Positions 8,927 through 18,027 are shown, numbered from the stretch's first letter. The stretch: DNA of 64,000 bases from Lentzea californiensis (GCF_024648825.1 NZ_JANBBE010000003.1:62001-126000), one strand, 5' to 3'. A program made the numbers and translations. The notes: generated from the sequence alone by a model not told the origin.

Positions 8927-9893
8927 GCAGCGCGGGATCCAGGCGACGGGCCGGCCCGGTGACGTCGAGGTCCACCCCGATGAACACCAGCTCCTGGCGT
9001 GCGGCGGGGGAGTCGAGCAGCTGACCCGGCTCGATGACCAGGTGCGGGCCCGCCTGCGACCACACGGCCAGCACGCCTGGCCGGGTCGCGATGTGGCAGA
9101 AACCCTTGCTGCGCAACACACCTTCCCAGTCCGCCAGCGCGTCCGCGAGCCGGGCGGGGTGGAACGGGCGCGACGCGCGGTAGGTGACCGACCGGATGCC
9201 GTACTCCTCGGTCTCCGGGGTGTGCCCGCCGGCCAGCTCCTGGGCCCAGCCCGGTGCCTGCGCGGCGGCGACCGGGTCGTAGCGGCCGGTGTCGAGCACG
9301 TCGGAGAGCTCGACGACGCCCCGGCGCGCGTGCAGCAGCCGTGCGGACGGGTTGAGGCGTCGCAGCACTGCGTCGAGCGTCGCTAGCTGGCCGGAGGTGA
9401 CGAGGTCGGTCTTGTTCACCACCAGCACGTCGGCGAACTCGGCCTGGTCCACGAGCAGGTCGGAGACATCCCCCTTGGCCAGTTCGCGCAGGAACCCCGC
9501 CGCGTCGACCAGCGTCACCATCGTGTCGAGCCGCGCGTGGTCGGACAGGCTGGTGCCGTCGGAGAACGTCCACTCGAACGTCGCCGCGACCGGCATCGGC
9601 TCGGAGACGCCCGTCGACTCGACCAGGATCGTGTCGAACCGGCCGGAGCGCGCCAGTTCGCCGACGCTGTCGAGCAGGTCCTCGCGCAACGTGCAGCAGA
9701 TGCAGCCGTTGGTGAGCTCGACGAGGCGTTCGGTGGAGCGGTCGATGAGCGCGGCGTCGATGTTGACCTCGCTCATGTCGTTCACGATCACCGCCACCCG
9801 CCTGTTCTCGCGGTTGGTGAGCACGTGGTTGAGCAGTGTGGTCTTGCCGGCTCCCAGGAAACCGGACAGCACGGTCACGGGAGTGCGCGTCAC
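8805..9893 (-). CDS. CobW/COG0523 metallochaperone GTPase
   Basis: 362 residues from GTG 9893, overlapping the upstream gene by four bases (GTGA). Complete GTPase: P-loop [12 protein letters not shown], the metal-binding CxCC motif ([13 protein letters not shown]), Walker [12 protein letters not shown] and base motif NKTDLV. The C-terminal CobW_C domain ([15 protein letters not shown]..) is present, and the end is His/Asp-rich ([12 protein letters not shown]), a likely metal-capture tail. COG0523 proteins of this subgroup deliver zinc under zinc shortage. It is the second gene of an operon behind a Zur-like box. Confidence 0.9.
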   Translation of the reverse strand: MTRTPVTVLSGFLGAGKTTLLNHVLTNRENRRVAVIVNDMSEVNIDAALIDRSTERLVELTNGCICCTLREDLLDSVGELARSGRFDTILVESTGVSEPMPVAATFEWTFSDGTSLSDHARLDTMVTLVDAAGFLRELAKGDVSDLLVDQAEFADVLVVNKTDLVTSGQLATLDAVLRRLNPSARLLHARRGVVELSDVLDTGRYDPVAAAQAPGWAQELAGGHTPETEEYGIRSVTYRASRPFHPARLADALADWEGVLRSKGFCHIATRPGVLAVWSQAGPHLVIEPGQLLDSPAARQELVFIGVDLDVTGPARRLDPALLTDSELAAGPQVWRTFPDPLPEWDYSDLHDHGHMPALPAR

Positions 9894-10903
9894 AGTTCCG
9901 ACTCCTCGTGCCAGTCGGCGAACGGGTCGGCGAAGTCGAGCTCGCTGATCAGCCCGAGCTCCTCGTCGGTGACCAGGGCGTCCCTCAGCGCCGCGGTGAT
10001 CCCGGCGGCGTCGGCGGACGTGGTGATCACGACCACCTCCTGGTCGCGCTCGCCCTCCCACGGCCCCAGGTTGCCCACGCGCAGCCCGGCTCCCGCGGAC
10101 TCCACCCACAGGGCCGCCTCGGGCTGGCTCGCCACCCACACCCGGCCGCGGACGCGCACCACGCCGTCGAGCAGCACGTCGATGCAGTTGTGCAACCGCA
10201 TGGGGTGGAACGGGCGCCGGTCGGTGAAGTGGACGACGGACACGCCGTGCGCCGCTTCCAGCGACGGCCGCCCGAACAGCAGTGAGCCGAAGCCGTCGTC
10301 GATCTCGCCGCGACGTGAGGTGGCGGGAATGGCGCCGAGCAACGTGACGACGTCGAGTTCGGGCAGCAGCTGGCGTGGCGCACCGGGCGTGAGGCGGTCG
10401 AGCACGGCGGTGAGCACCGGGTCACCAGGACCGGTCAGCACCAGCGCGTCCGCGAACTCGGCCTGTCCCACCACGACCTGCGCGACGGTCCGCTCGTCGC
10501 CCTCGGCCGCGCGCATCCCGCGGTCGGCGAGCGAGTCGGCGCCGGTCGCGTCCTCGAGCCAGGTGGTGGTGTCGATCACCGTCACGACGGCCTCGACCTC
10601 CACCTCGGTCTCGCTCAGCGCGAAGCAGACGGCCTCCGGTTCGAGCATCGGGTCGAGCTGCACGATGACCCGCCCGTCCAGCCCTTCGAGCAACGGCACG
10701 AGGTCCAGTCGCAATGTGCACGAGACGCATCCGTGCGCGAGCTCCAGCACCGTGAGCCGGCCGTCCGCCCAGCGCCGCACCACACCCTCGGCCAGGCTGC
10801 TCAGATCATGCCTGACCAGCGATGATTCCGGTGATGCCCGCCAGAGTTCGTCGGCCACGTCGTGGTGGGTGAACCCGGCTACCAATACGACCCGTGCTGC
10901 CAT
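9890..10903 (-). CDS. COG0523-like protein without a P-loop (Mrf-like)
   Basis: 337 residues from ATG 10903. It follows the CobW plan ([14 protein letters not shown] metal motif; [26 protein letters not shown]-terminal [15 protein letters not shown]), but the Walker A lysine loop is replaced by [13 protein letters not shown] and the NKxD motif by TGPGDP. It therefore probably cannot hydrolyse GTP normally. In mycobacteria a COG0523-like protein in the zinc-starvation regulon, Mrf, brings a hibernation factor to ribosomes; this gene may be similar, which is inference. The -10-like TGTAGGCT ends 7 bases before the ATG and the Zur-like palindrome lies just upstream. Confidence 0.75.
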   Translation of the reverse strand: MAARVVLVAGFTHHDVADELWRASPESSLVRHDLSSLAEGVVRRWADGRLTVLELAHGCVSCTLRLDLVPLLEGLDGRVIVQLDPMLEPEAVCFALSETEVEVEAVVTVIDTTTWLEDATGADSLADRGMRAAEGDERTVAQVVVGQAEFADALVLTGPGDPVLTAVLDRLTPGAPRQLLPELDVVTLLGAIPATSRRGEIDDGFGSLLFGRPSLEAAHGVSVVHFTDRRPFHPMRLHNCIDVLLDGVVRVRGRVWVASQPEAALWVESAGAGLRVGNLGPWEGERDQEVVVITTSADAAGITAALRDALVTDEELGLISELDFADPFADWHEESEL

Positions 10904-10917
10904 GACCGGGAGCCTAC

Positions 10918-10940
10918 ATGACAACGATTATCGTTTCTGA
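10918..10940. promoter_or_regulatory. Putative Zur box
   Basis: The perfect 13-base dyad AACGATTATCGTT (10923-10935) sits in a slightly larger symmetrical context. It resembles the known actinobacterial Zur site (AAxGATxATCxTT core). It overlaps the -35 side of the promoter of the leftward COG0523 operon and is 37 bases from the rightward dsbA-like start. Confidence 0.75.
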
Positions 10941-10976
10941 ACGGACGTGGCAGCGCGGGCGTGACATGATCGAACG

Positions 10977-11594
10977 ATGCAGGTCGAGTTCTGGGCTGAC
11001 GTCATCTGTCCGTGGTGCTACATCGGCAAGGCGCGCTTCGACAAGGCGCTGGCCGGGTTCGAGCACCGCGCCGAGGTCACCGTGGTGCACCGCGCGTTCG
11101 AGCTGGATCCGGACAAGGACGGCGTCGAGTCCGTGCAGGCGATGCTCGCCACCAAGTTCGGCCCGCGCGCCGCCGAGATGGAGGACTCCGTCGCCCAGCT
11201 CGCGCGCGACGAGGGCCTCGAGTACCGGCTGGACCGGGAGGTCGGCAACACGTTCGACGTGCACCGGCTGCTGCACCTGGCGGGGGAGCGCGGCGTCCAG
11301 GCCGAGGTCCTCGACGCCGTGCTGCACGCCAACTTCGGGCAGGCACGGTCGCTGTTCACGCCCGAGTCGCTGACCGAGATCGCGACGGAGGCAGGGCTCG
11401 ACGCCGCCGACGTGAAGACCGTTCTCGAAGACCCGGCGGTGTACGCCGGCGAGGTGCGGGCCGACGAGCAGCGCGCACGGGAGATCGGTGTCTCCGGCGT
11501 CCCGTTCGTGGTCGTCGCCGGACGTCTCGCCGTGGCCGGTGCGCAGCCGGCGGAACTGTTCGGGCGGGCGCTGACGCAGGCATGGGAGGCCTGA
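10977..11594 (+). CDS. DsbA-family (FrnE-like) thiol oxidoreductase
   Basis: 205 residues, no signal peptide, so cytoplasmic. Active site CPWC sits at about residues 11-14 (FWADVICPWCYIGKARF), as in FrnE/COG2761 proteins; the cis-Pro loop is GVSGVPFVV near the end, and the helical insertion with FDVHRLLHLA is in place. FrnE-type proteins are disulphide isomerases or act in redox stress. The gene is divergent from the Zur-type operon, and the following STAS gene starts one base after its stop. Confidence 0.9.
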   Translation: MQVEFWADVICPWCYIGKARFDKALAGFEHRAEVTVVHRAFELDPDKDGVESVQAMLATKFGPRAAEMEDSVAQLARDEGLEYRLDREVGNTFDVHRLLHLAGERGVQAEVLDAVLHANFGQARSLFTPESLTEIATEAGLDAADVKTVLEDPAVYAGEVRADEQRAREIGVSGVPFVVVAGRLAVAGAQPAELFGRALTQAWEA

Positions 11595-11595
11595 G

Positions 11596-11937
11596 GTGGA
11601 AGAGACCACGTTGACTGTCGAGTCCGAGAACGTCCCCGGCGCGGTCGTGCTGCGCGCCGAGGGCGAGGTTGACTCCTACACCGCGGAACTGTTGCGCGCC
11701 AAGCTTTCCGAGGCGTTCGGCGCCGGGCTCCCCGTGGTGCTGGACCTCAGCGCCGTCGAGTTCTTCGCGTCGGCCGGCCTCTCGGTGCTCGTGGAGTACC
11801 ACCTGATCGGCGAGGACCGCGGCGTCCCGTTGCGCCTGGTGTCGCCCAGGGGCAGCGTGCTGCGCGCGCTGAAGGCCACCACGCTGACCGAGACCCTCGA
11901 CCTGTACCTCGACCTGGACGCGGCGTTGCGTGCCTGA
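11596..11937 (+). CDS. STAS-domain anti-sigma factor antagonist
   Basis: 113 residues, a single STAS domain of normal size. The phosphoacceptor serine lies in [16 protein letters not shown], following the strand VVLDLSAV. Such proteins bind a kinase/anti-sigma partner when unphosphorylated and free a sigma factor. GTG 11596 is one base after the dsbA-like stop, and the end overlaps the DUF1345 start by eight bases, so the three genes are likely cotranscribed. No kinase is adjacent; the SpoIIE phosphatase at 16487-17947 is the nearest possible partner. Confidence 0.9.
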   Translation: MEETTLTVESENVPGAVVLRAEGEVDSYTAELLRAKLSEAFGAGLPVVLDLSAVEFFASAGLSVLVEYHLIGEDRGVPLRLVSPRGSVLRALKATTLTETLDLYLDLDAALRA

Positions 11938-12595
11938 CCTGCCGTCCCGGCCGATGCCGGCCGGCTTCGTGCTGGACCGCACCAAGGTCGTGGTCGCGAT
12001 CGCGGCGGGCCTCGTCAGCGGTCTCGCCGTCACGCTGACCGGCCACGGCGAGTTCGGCCTGCTGGTCGGCTGGGACGTCGCGACCCTGGTGTACCTCGTG
12101 CGGGCGTGGCTGGTCATCTGGCCGATGCACGCCGAGGAGACCGCCCAGCACGCCGTCCGCAACGACCCCACCCGCCGGGTGGCCGAGGTCGTGCTGATCG
12201 TGGCGGCGTTGGCGAGCCTGGTGTCCGTGGGCTTCGTGCTGGCCCGTGCGGCACACACGAGCGGCGCGTCCGAACTGCTGCGCGTCGGGCTGGGCGTGCT
12301 GTCCGTGGTGCTGTCGTGGACCGTGGTGCACACGATCTTCACCCTGCGCTATGCGCGGCTCTACTACTACGGCGCCGACGGCGGCATCGACTTCAACCAG
12401 CCCGAACCGCCGGACTACGGCGACTTCGCGTACGTCGCGTTCAGCATCGGCATGACGTTCCAGGTGTCCGACACGAGCCTGTCCTGCCGCGAAATGCGCC
12501 GCACGGCACTGAAGCACTCCCTGCTGTCGTACCTGTTCGGCACCGGCGTGCTGGCCACGACGATCAACCTGGTCGCGAGCATCAGCAGTCAGTGA
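11930..12595 (+). CDS. DUF1345 integral membrane protein
   Basis: 221 residues with about five hydrophobic helices. The family signature [18 protein letters not shown] (about 160-177) with the preceding [12 protein letters not shown] is clear. Function of DUF1345 is unknown. GTG 11930 overlaps the end of the STAS gene. A second, divergent DUF1345 paralogue occurs at 57818-58441 in the same window. Confidence 0.9.
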   Translation: MPDLPSRPMPAGFVLDRTKVVVAIAAGLVSGLAVTLTGHGEFGLLVGWDVATLVYLVRAWLVIWPMHAEETAQHAVRNDPTRRVAEVVLIVAALASLVSVGFVLARAAHTSGASELLRVGLGVLSVVLSWTVVHTIFTLRYARLYYYGADGGIDFNQPEPPDYGDFAYVAFSIGMTFQVSDTSLSCREMRRTALKHSLLSYLFGTGVLATTINLVASISSQ

Positions 12596-13036
12596 TCACG
12601 CCGGGTGCTCCGCGATGAGCACCAGCGCGTCGAGCACCCGCCACCAGTCGTGCTCGCCCGCCTCGTGCCCGAGCGCCTCCGTGAGCAGGACGCACGCGCC
12701 GATCAGCCGCGCGGCCACGTCCTGAGGGTCCTGGCCCGACTTCTCGGCGAGAGCGGCGGCGGTCGCCCGGAAACGCCTGCTCCTGCTCAGCTTCACCACG
12801 CTCTGAGGCGTGGGTCCGGCCGTCGCCAGCGGGTCCGACGAGAACCCGATCGACAGCTCGGTGCCGAGCGCGGACGCGAGTCTGCCCAACGCGTTCGTCG
12901 TCGGGTTCCCCCTGCCGTTCTCCAGGTTCGCGATGTAGGGCACGGACAGCCCGGCGTCGGCGGCGACCGAGGCGACGGTCCGGCCCGACGCCTGCCGCAG
13001 CGCGCGCAGTCTCGGCCCGATGGGCTCGTTCGGCAC
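12596..13036 (-). CDS. XRE-family transcriptional regulator
   Basis: 146 residues. GTG 13036 is chosen because TAGGAG lies at the right distance; a TTG further upstream has none. An N-terminal HTH (about 8-62: LRALRQASGRTVASVAADAGLSVPYIANLENGRG) is followed by a helical C-terminal part (FRATAAALAEKSGQDPQDVAARLIGACVLL) of unknown ligand. It is divergent from an MFS exporter gene 74 bases away, so control of that exporter is the simplest role. Confidence 0.85.
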   Translation of the reverse strand: MPNEPIGPRLRALRQASGRTVASVAADAGLSVPYIANLENGRGNPTTNALGRLASALGTELSIGFSSDPLATAGPTPQSVVKLSRSRRFRATAAALAEKSGQDPQDVAARLIGACVLLTEALGHEAGEHDWWRVLDALVLIAEHPA

Positions 13037-13039
13037 GAC

Positions 13040-13088
13040 CGCTCCTATCTTGACAGAACACTTCAAGTAGCGCTCCTATTCTCTCAAG
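13040..13088. promoter_or_regulatory. Repeats between XRE regulator and MFS exporter
   Basis: Direct repeat CGCTCCTAT at 13040 and 13071, plus inverted CTTGA (13049-13053)/TCAAG (13063-13067) and a further TCAAG at 13084. The cluster fills the divergent promoter space and is a candidate operator for the XRE protein. Confidence 0.4.
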
Positions 13089-13109
13089 ACTACTACCTGG
13101 GGGTGGGCA

Positions 13110-14306
13110 GTGCTCGAAGCGCTGAAGGTCCGTGATTTCCGGTTGCTGTGGATCGGGCGAACGGTGAGCCTGCTGGGCTCGTGGCTGCTGGTGATCGCGA
13201 TCCCGGCCCACGTGTACGCGCTCACCGGTTCCCTGCTCGCGACCGGTCTCACGCTGGTCGCCGAGTACCTGCCGCCGCTGCTGTTCGGCCCGTTCGCGGG
13301 CGTGGTGGCCGACCGCTGGGACCGCAGGAGGGTGATGATCACCGCGGACCTGTTCCGCGCCGCCGCGGTCGCGCTGATGCTGTTCGCGACGGCCGGGCAC
13401 TCGCTCTGGCTGGTCTACGCCGCGCTGATCGCGGAGAGCACGGGCGCCGTGCTGTTCCGCCCGGCCGCACAGGCGCAGGTCCCGGCCATCGTCGGCACCG
13501 GCAGAGGCCTGAGCAGCGCGAACTCGCTGAACGCGGCCGTCGACGGCACGGTCCGCCTCGTTGCGCCGCCACTGGGTGCGGTGATCCTGACGTTCGCCGG
13601 CTTCCAGACGCTCATCTGGATCGACGTCGCGAGCTATCTCGTGTCGGCCGTCGCGATCGCGTCGACCAGGCGCACCACGGCGCGGGCGGTGAGCAAGCGG
13701 GTGCTCGCCGATCTCGCCGGCGGCTGGAAGGTGTTGCGGGGCCTGCCGATCGCGAGGGCACTGCTGCCGTTGACGGCGGTGTTCCTCATGGCGAACGCCT
13801 CGCTCAGCGCGCTGCTCGTGCCGTTCGGCATCCGGCAACTCGGTGGCAGCGAACAGATCGGGCTCGTGGTGTCCGCACTCGGCGCCGGGTTCCTGCTCGG
13901 CGCCGTGGTGATCCGCGGGCTGGTCGACCGGGTGCGGCCGCGGCTCCTGCTCGCGGCGAGCCAGCTGGCGACCGCCGTGGCGTTCCTCGTGCTCTTCAGC
14001 TCGACCTCGCTGGTCGTCGCGCTGCCCGCCGGTGTCGCGATCGGCGTGTTCGGCTCGATGACGCTCGTGACACCGCAGACGGCGTTGCAGCGGGCGGTGC
14101 CGAACGAGGCGCTCGGCCGGATCAGCGCGGTGTTCCTGACCGCGGAGGCGCTGGCGACGTTGATCGGCGCACTGGCCGGACCGCTGCTGGCGCAGGCGGT
14201 GTCGCTGTCCGCCGCCGTGGTGGTCGCCTGCGTGGTCACCGCGGGCGGCGCGCTGGCGGGACTCGCGGTGATGCCCCGCGTGGCTCAGGCAGAATGCGTG
14301 GTGTGA
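13110..14306 (+). CDS. MFS exporter (EntS/MacB-partner-like, DHA3 type)
   Basis: 398 residues with 12 predicted helices. The opening FRLLWIGRTVSLLGSWLL and loop 2-3 motif GVVADRWDRRRVMI are those of the MFS_3/DHA3 group, which exports drugs or siderophores; PNEALGRISAVFLTAEAL is also typical. The gene starts with GTG 13110 and is divergent from the XRE regulator. Its stop overlaps the Smr gene start (GTGA), so the two are coupled. Substrate cannot be told. Confidence 0.85.
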   Translation: MLEALKVRDFRLLWIGRTVSLLGSWLLVIAIPAHVYALTGSLLATGLTLVAEYLPPLLFGPFAGVVADRWDRRRVMITADLFRAAAVALMLFATAGHSLWLVYAALIAESTGAVLFRPAAQAQVPAIVGTGRGLSSANSLNAAVDGTVRLVAPPLGAVILTFAGFQTLIWIDVASYLVSAVAIASTRRTTARAVSKRVLADLAGGWKVLRGLPIARALLPLTAVFLMANASLSALLVPFGIRQLGGSEQIGLVVSALGAGFLLGAVVIRGLVDRVRPRLLLAASQLATAVAFLVLFSSTSLVVALPAGVAIGVFGSMTLVTPQTALQRAVPNEALGRISAVFLTAEALATLIGALAGPLLAQAVSLSAAVVVACVVTAGGALAGLAVMPRVAQAECVV

Positions 14307-14560
14307 GCCTGGAGAAGCTGACCGTGGACCTGCACCCGATCTTCCGCAGCGACCAGGACATCGCCCAGGCCGTCCGCAACGCGCTGTTCCGCGCGGCCGG
14401 TCAGAAGGTGCCCCTGGTCGAGATCATCACGGGCAAGGGGTCCGGCAAGCTCCAGAGCCGCGTGCTCGCGATGCTGAAGCAGCCGCACGTGAAGAAGCTC
14501 TACCGGCGCGTGGAAATCGCGCCGGGCAACGACGGAATGGTGCTGGTGCACTTGAAGTAG
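14303..14560 (+). CDS. Stand-alone Smr domain protein
   Basis: About 85 residues. The start may be GTG 14303 (four-base overlap with the MFS stop) or ATG 14294. It is a bare Smr domain: TVDLHPIF, then a helix, IITGKGSGKLQSRVLAML, and VLVHL at the end. The LDLHxx and TGKGSG motifs match nuclease-type Smr domains of the MutS2 C-terminus; in free-standing proteins they are linked to RNA or DNA cleavage. Coupling to a transporter gene is probably not functional. Confidence 0.8.
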   Translation: MSLEKLTVDLHPIFRSDQDIAQAVRNALFRAAGQKVPLVEIITGKGSGKLQSRVLAMLKQPHVKKLYRRVEIAPGNDGMVLVHLK

Positions 14561-14563
14561 AGC

Positions 14564-15334
14564 TCAGCCCTGGCTGGTGCGCCGCATCACGCGGTCGAGC
14601 AGCTCGGCCTCCTCGCGGCTCTCCTGGTCGTCCGTGGTGAGGGCGAGCAGGAAGATGATGACCACGCTGACGCCGGCGCCGCCGATGATCAGCGACGTGA
14701 TCAGCTCCTGCGAGTTGCCGACGACGATCGACGCGCTGTGGTCGTGCGCCATGCTCATGGCGTACATGCCGGTGTAGTGCATGCCCGTGACGGCGACGCC
14801 CATCACCAGGGCGGCGCCGATGACGGCCAGCAGGCCGCTGACCTTCCGCGTGAACCACAGCGCGACGGTCGAGGCGACCACGGCGATCACGACGGACAGT
14901 GCCACGAGACCGGGGTTGTAGCTGACGTCGGCGTTGATCACGATCGCGGACATGCCGGTGTAGTGCATCGCGGCGACGCCGAGCCCGGTGACGAGCCCGC
15001 CCGCGGCGAGAGGCCAGAAGCGCGTGTCGCCGTTGATGCCGTAGCGCCGCACGAGGAAGAGGCCGGCGGCGACGACCACGATGGCGACGATCATGCTCAG
15101 CAACGTGATCGGGATGTCGTAGGAGACGTTCGCGCCCATCCACGTGCCGAGCATCGCGGTGAAGTGCATGCCCCAGATGCCGAGCCCGCCGATCGACACC
15201 GCGGCGACGCCGATCCACCAGTTGCGCGTCGTCCTGGTCGCGTGCCGCGCTCGTTCCGCGGACAGGAGACCCAGGACGGAGCCGAGGAACGCCACGGCAT
15301 AGGCGGCGAGCGGCGTGAAGGTCCCCATGTCCAT
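14564..15334 (-). CDS. MHYT-domain membrane sensor
   Basis: 256 residues, seven helices. Three repeats of the family motif occur: GMHFTAM (about 54), AMHYTGM (about 121) and GMHYTGM (about 183), each in a helix; histidines and methionines are thought to bind copper or a diatomic gas. Unlike many relatives there is no GGDEF/EAL domain; only a short cytoplasmic tail (DDQESREEAELLDRVMRR) follows. Starts at ATG 15334. Function is probably sensory, with an unknown partner. Confidence 0.9.
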   Translation of the reverse strand: MDMGTFTPLAAYAVAFLGSVLGLLSAERARHATRTTRNWWIGVAAVSIGGLGIWGMHFTAMLGTWMGANVSYDIPITLLSMIVAIVVVAAGLFLVRRYGINGDTRFWPLAAGGLVTGLGVAAMHYTGMSAIVINADVSYNPGLVALSVVIAVVASTVALWFTRKVSGLLAVIGAALVMGVAVTGMHYTGMYAMSMAHDHSASIVVGNSQELITSLIIGGAGVSVVIIFLLALTTDDQESREEAELLDRVMRRTSQG

Positions 15335-15464
15335 GAGCGAGATGAAAACATTTCAAATCTATTGGACACAAGGCTGTTGTGGACAATGAAATCCACTAAC
15401 ACGAAGGGCGACCGGCCGGGCACGCGCAGTGCACCAAAACCGTCCACATAGGACTACAGTGCGT

Positions 15465-16490
15465 CTACGCGGACAGCGATCTGGCCGGTTGAGCGAGCAT
15501 TCGCTGGGCGCGCGGGAAATCACGCAGCTGCGCGGCGAGCAGTTCCAGCGCGGGCTCCAGCACCTGCGACGGCACCCCGCGGGCGTCGAGCACCGCGCCG
15601 GTCCACGAGAGGAACTCGCGGAACAACGCGTCGTCGTCCACGTACAGCGCGGTCGCGAGGTAGTCCACGATGTGCGCCAGGTCCTCGGCCGTGTGCTGCC
15701 GCTGTTCGTCGCTGTAGGTCCGCATGGCGGGCACACGGTCCTCGAGCCCCCGGTACACCGACCGCACGAGGTCGCGTGCGCTGCGGGACACCAGCGTGTA
15801 CTCCTGGTCCGCGAGGTGCGGCAGGTCGTCGACGGGCTGATGGGGCGTGCCCGGCGCCGTCAGCGTCCGGGACAGCAGCATGTCGGCCGCGGACCGGGCG
15901 TCGGCGGCCCAGGCGTTCGCGCCGAACCGCCGCGCGTACGCACCGTCCACGCCGAACGCCGCGCCGCCCACCATCACCGGCACGCCGGTCGCCTGGCACG
16001 CCGTCATCGTGGAGTGCGCCACCGGCAGCCGGGTGGCGATCGAGCTCGACAGCGCCACCACGTCCGGACCCGTGCGGTGCAGGTAGGTGATGAGGTGCGG
16101 CGTGGGCACCTGCGCGCCCAGGTAGTCGACGGCGAAACCGCGCAACGACAACACTTCCGCGAGCAGGCGCGCGGGCAGCGCGTGCCACTCGCCGTCGACG
16201 CAGGCCACCGTCACGCGTCCGTGCTCCGGTTGCCGCCGGGGCTTGGTGATCGACAGCGCGGTGACGGCGCGGTCGTTGATGGCGGTGATCGCGTGCTCCT
16301 GGGCCACGCTGATCCGGTTCGCGGCCCACTCCCGGCCCACCCGGTGCTGCACCGCGCCGATCACGTCGAGCAGCACGGTCTCGTGGCCCAGCTCGGCGGC
16401 GGCGTCCAGCACGACGTCCGCCGCGAGGTGCTCGTCGCCGGCGAACGCGGCCTCCCACAGGGCGTCGGCCGTGGTCACCACCCTGTTCAA
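15465..16490 (-). CDS. B12-binding photosensor-like protein (CarH-type sensor without HTH)
   Basis: 341 residues from TTG 16490, which has GGAGG five bases upstream and overlaps the SpoIIE stop (TTGA). Residues 1-75 form the four-helix cap with the light-sensor signature W-x9-EH (W55, E65, H66). Residues 92-210 are a cobalamin-binding Rossmann fold: GEWHALP with the cobalt-ligand histidine at 103, LGAQVPTPHL, SSS and VMVGGAAF. CarH-type proteins hold adenosylcobalamin in the dark and change assembly when light breaks it. Unlike CarH there is no N-terminal MerR domain; instead a helical C-terminal region (about 225-335) follows. The partner phosphatase is encoded directly upstream. Confidence 0.85.
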   Translation of the reverse strand: MNRVVTTADALWEAAFAGDEHLAADVVLDAAAELGHETVLLDVIGAVQHRVGREWAANRISVAQEHAITAINDRAVTALSITKPRRQPEHGRVTVACVDGEWHALPARLLAEVLSLRGFAVDYLGAQVPTPHLITYLHRTGPDVVALSSSIATRLPVAHSTMTACQATGVPVMVGGAAFGVDGAYARRFGANAWAADARSAADMLLSRTLTAPGTPHQPVDDLPHLADQEYTLVSRSARDLVRSVYRGLEDRVPAMRTYSDEQRQHTAEDLAHIVDYLATALYVDDDALFREFLSWTGAVLDARGVPSQVLEPALELLAAQLRDFPRAQRMLAQPARSLSA

Positions 16491-17947
16491 GAAGACCTCC
16501 TGCGCGGCGCGGTGATCGAGAGGACCGCCATGTCGTCGTGCTCGTTCTGGCCGACCCACTGCGCGGCGAGCATGTGCACGTGTTCGACCAGCGCCTCGGC
16601 CGGCATGCCGCCGCAGGCCGTCAGGGCGCGGCGCAGGCGTTCCTCGCCGAACTCCTCGTCGCCCAGCGGGCCACCGTGGGCCTCGGTGATGCCGTCGGTG
16701 TAGAGCAGGCACGAGTCACCGGGCGCCAGCACCACCTCGTCGGTCGACGTCATGATCCGCGGCAGGATGCCGACGAGCGTGCCCTTCGTCCTGGCCGCCT
16801 CGACCTGGCCGTCCGCCCGCACGATCAACGGCGGCAGGTGCCCGCCCGAGGTCAGCTTCACGCGGAGACCTTCGTCCACCGGCCGCACGGTGCCGACGAC
16901 GGTGGTGATGAAACGGGACTTGTCCGTCGTGAGCAGCGCCTGGTTGAGGGCGTGCAGCATCTGGTCGTGGTCGGTGACGACCTGCAGGAGCGCGTGCACG
17001 GCCGTGCGCACCTTGCCGGTCTGCGCCGCCGCGTCGAGCCCCTTGCCGCAGACGTCGCCGAGCACGACGAACAGCTCGTCGTCCGGCAGCTCGTGCACGT
17101 CGTAGAAGTCGCCGCCGACGCGTTCGGTGTCGGCCGCCGCGCGGTAGCGGCCGGCCAGTTCGACGTGCTCGTAGCGGCGCAGCGTGGGCGGCAGCAGGTC
17201 GTTGGTCAGCCGTTCGGTGATCACGGCCTGCTGGGTGAACAGGCTCGCCGCCGAGATCGCCACGCCCGCCCGTGAGGCGAACAGCCGCGCGAACGCCTCT
17301 TCGTCCTCGGTGAAGTGCGCGTCGCGGCGCATGAGGATCAACGCACCCGCCGGCACGCCGTGCCCCGGCAGCGGAGTCACGACGATCGACGACACGTCGC
17401 CCGCCAGCCAGTCCGGCGCCGCGGCCGGGTCGATCCACCGCGACGGCACCGGCGGGAACCCGCGCAGCGCCTCGCTGAGCCCGATCACGGCCTCGACGTC
17501 GACGTGCCGCAGTTCGTAGGTCGGCGCCTCACCCCGGCGGCAGCGCGTGACGGGGTGCCCGTCGCCCGACCGCGGCGCGATCACCAGGACCTCGTCCGCG
17601 AGGTGCTCGGCGGCCATCTCGGCCACGACGGTCATGCAGCGCTCGGGGTTGAGCGACGTCATCAGGGCGCTGGACACCCGTGACAGCAGTGCGGCCCGTT
17701 CCCGTTCCAGCACCAGGTCGGTCTCGTCGAGCAGCCACCAGGTGACCGAGTCGTCCTCGTTGTCGACCCGGTGCGTGGTGTAGCTGCGTTCCGCGATGTG
17801 CACGGACTCGCCGTGCCGCCATTGCGACGGCGAGACCTGTTCGGGGATGAGCGATTTTGCGGCGTCGTTCATGCCGTGCACCGCACCGACGGCGTCAACG
17901 ACGAGGGCGGGACACGGAGCACGCAACCAGCTGGAAACCGTGACCAC
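16487..17947 (-). CDS. GAF-SpoIIE (PP2C) serine phosphatase
   Basis: 486 residues. A short PAS-like N-terminus (about 5-75) leads by a helix (ETDLVLERERAALLSRVSSALM) into a GAF domain (about 95-235), then a PP2C/SpoIIE domain (about 255-480) with metal-binding GGDFYDV, GDVCGKGLDAA, TSGGHLPPL, LLYTDGITEA and HDDMAVL. All key aspartates are present, so it should be active. SpoIIE phosphatases remove phosphate from STAS antagonists and so turn sigma factors on. It is coupled by TTGA overlap to the B12 sensor gene; light or cobalamin control of the phosphatase is the inferred role. Confidence 0.9.
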   Translation of the reverse strand: MVTVSSWLRAPCPALVVDAVGAVHGMNDAAKSLIPEQVSPSQWRHGESVHIAERSYTTHRVDNEDDSVTWWLLDETDLVLERERAALLSRVSSALMTSLNPERCMTVVAEMAAEHLADEVLVIAPRSGDGHPVTRCRRGEAPTYELRHVDVEAVIGLSEALRGFPPVPSRWIDPAAAPDWLAGDVSSIVVTPLPGHGVPAGALILMRRDAHFTEDEEAFARLFASRAGVAISAASLFTQQAVITERLTNDLLPPTLRRYEHVELAGRYRAAADTERVGGDFYDVHELPDDELFVVLGDVCGKGLDAAAQTGKVRTAVHALLQVVTDHDQMLHALNQALLTTDKSRFITTVVGTVRPVDEGLRVKLTSGGHLPPLIVRADGQVEAARTKGTLVGILPRIMTSTDEVVLAPGDSCLLYTDGITEAHGGPLGDEEFGEERLRRALTACGGMPAEALVEHVHMLAAQWVGQNEHDDMAVLSITAPRRRSS

Positions 17948-18027
17948 GCTGCGATTGTCTCACCCGAAGCCGATCAAGAACAACGTTTGAGACCTCCCCG
18001 AGCGGGGTACTGGTCCTCATGGGACGG

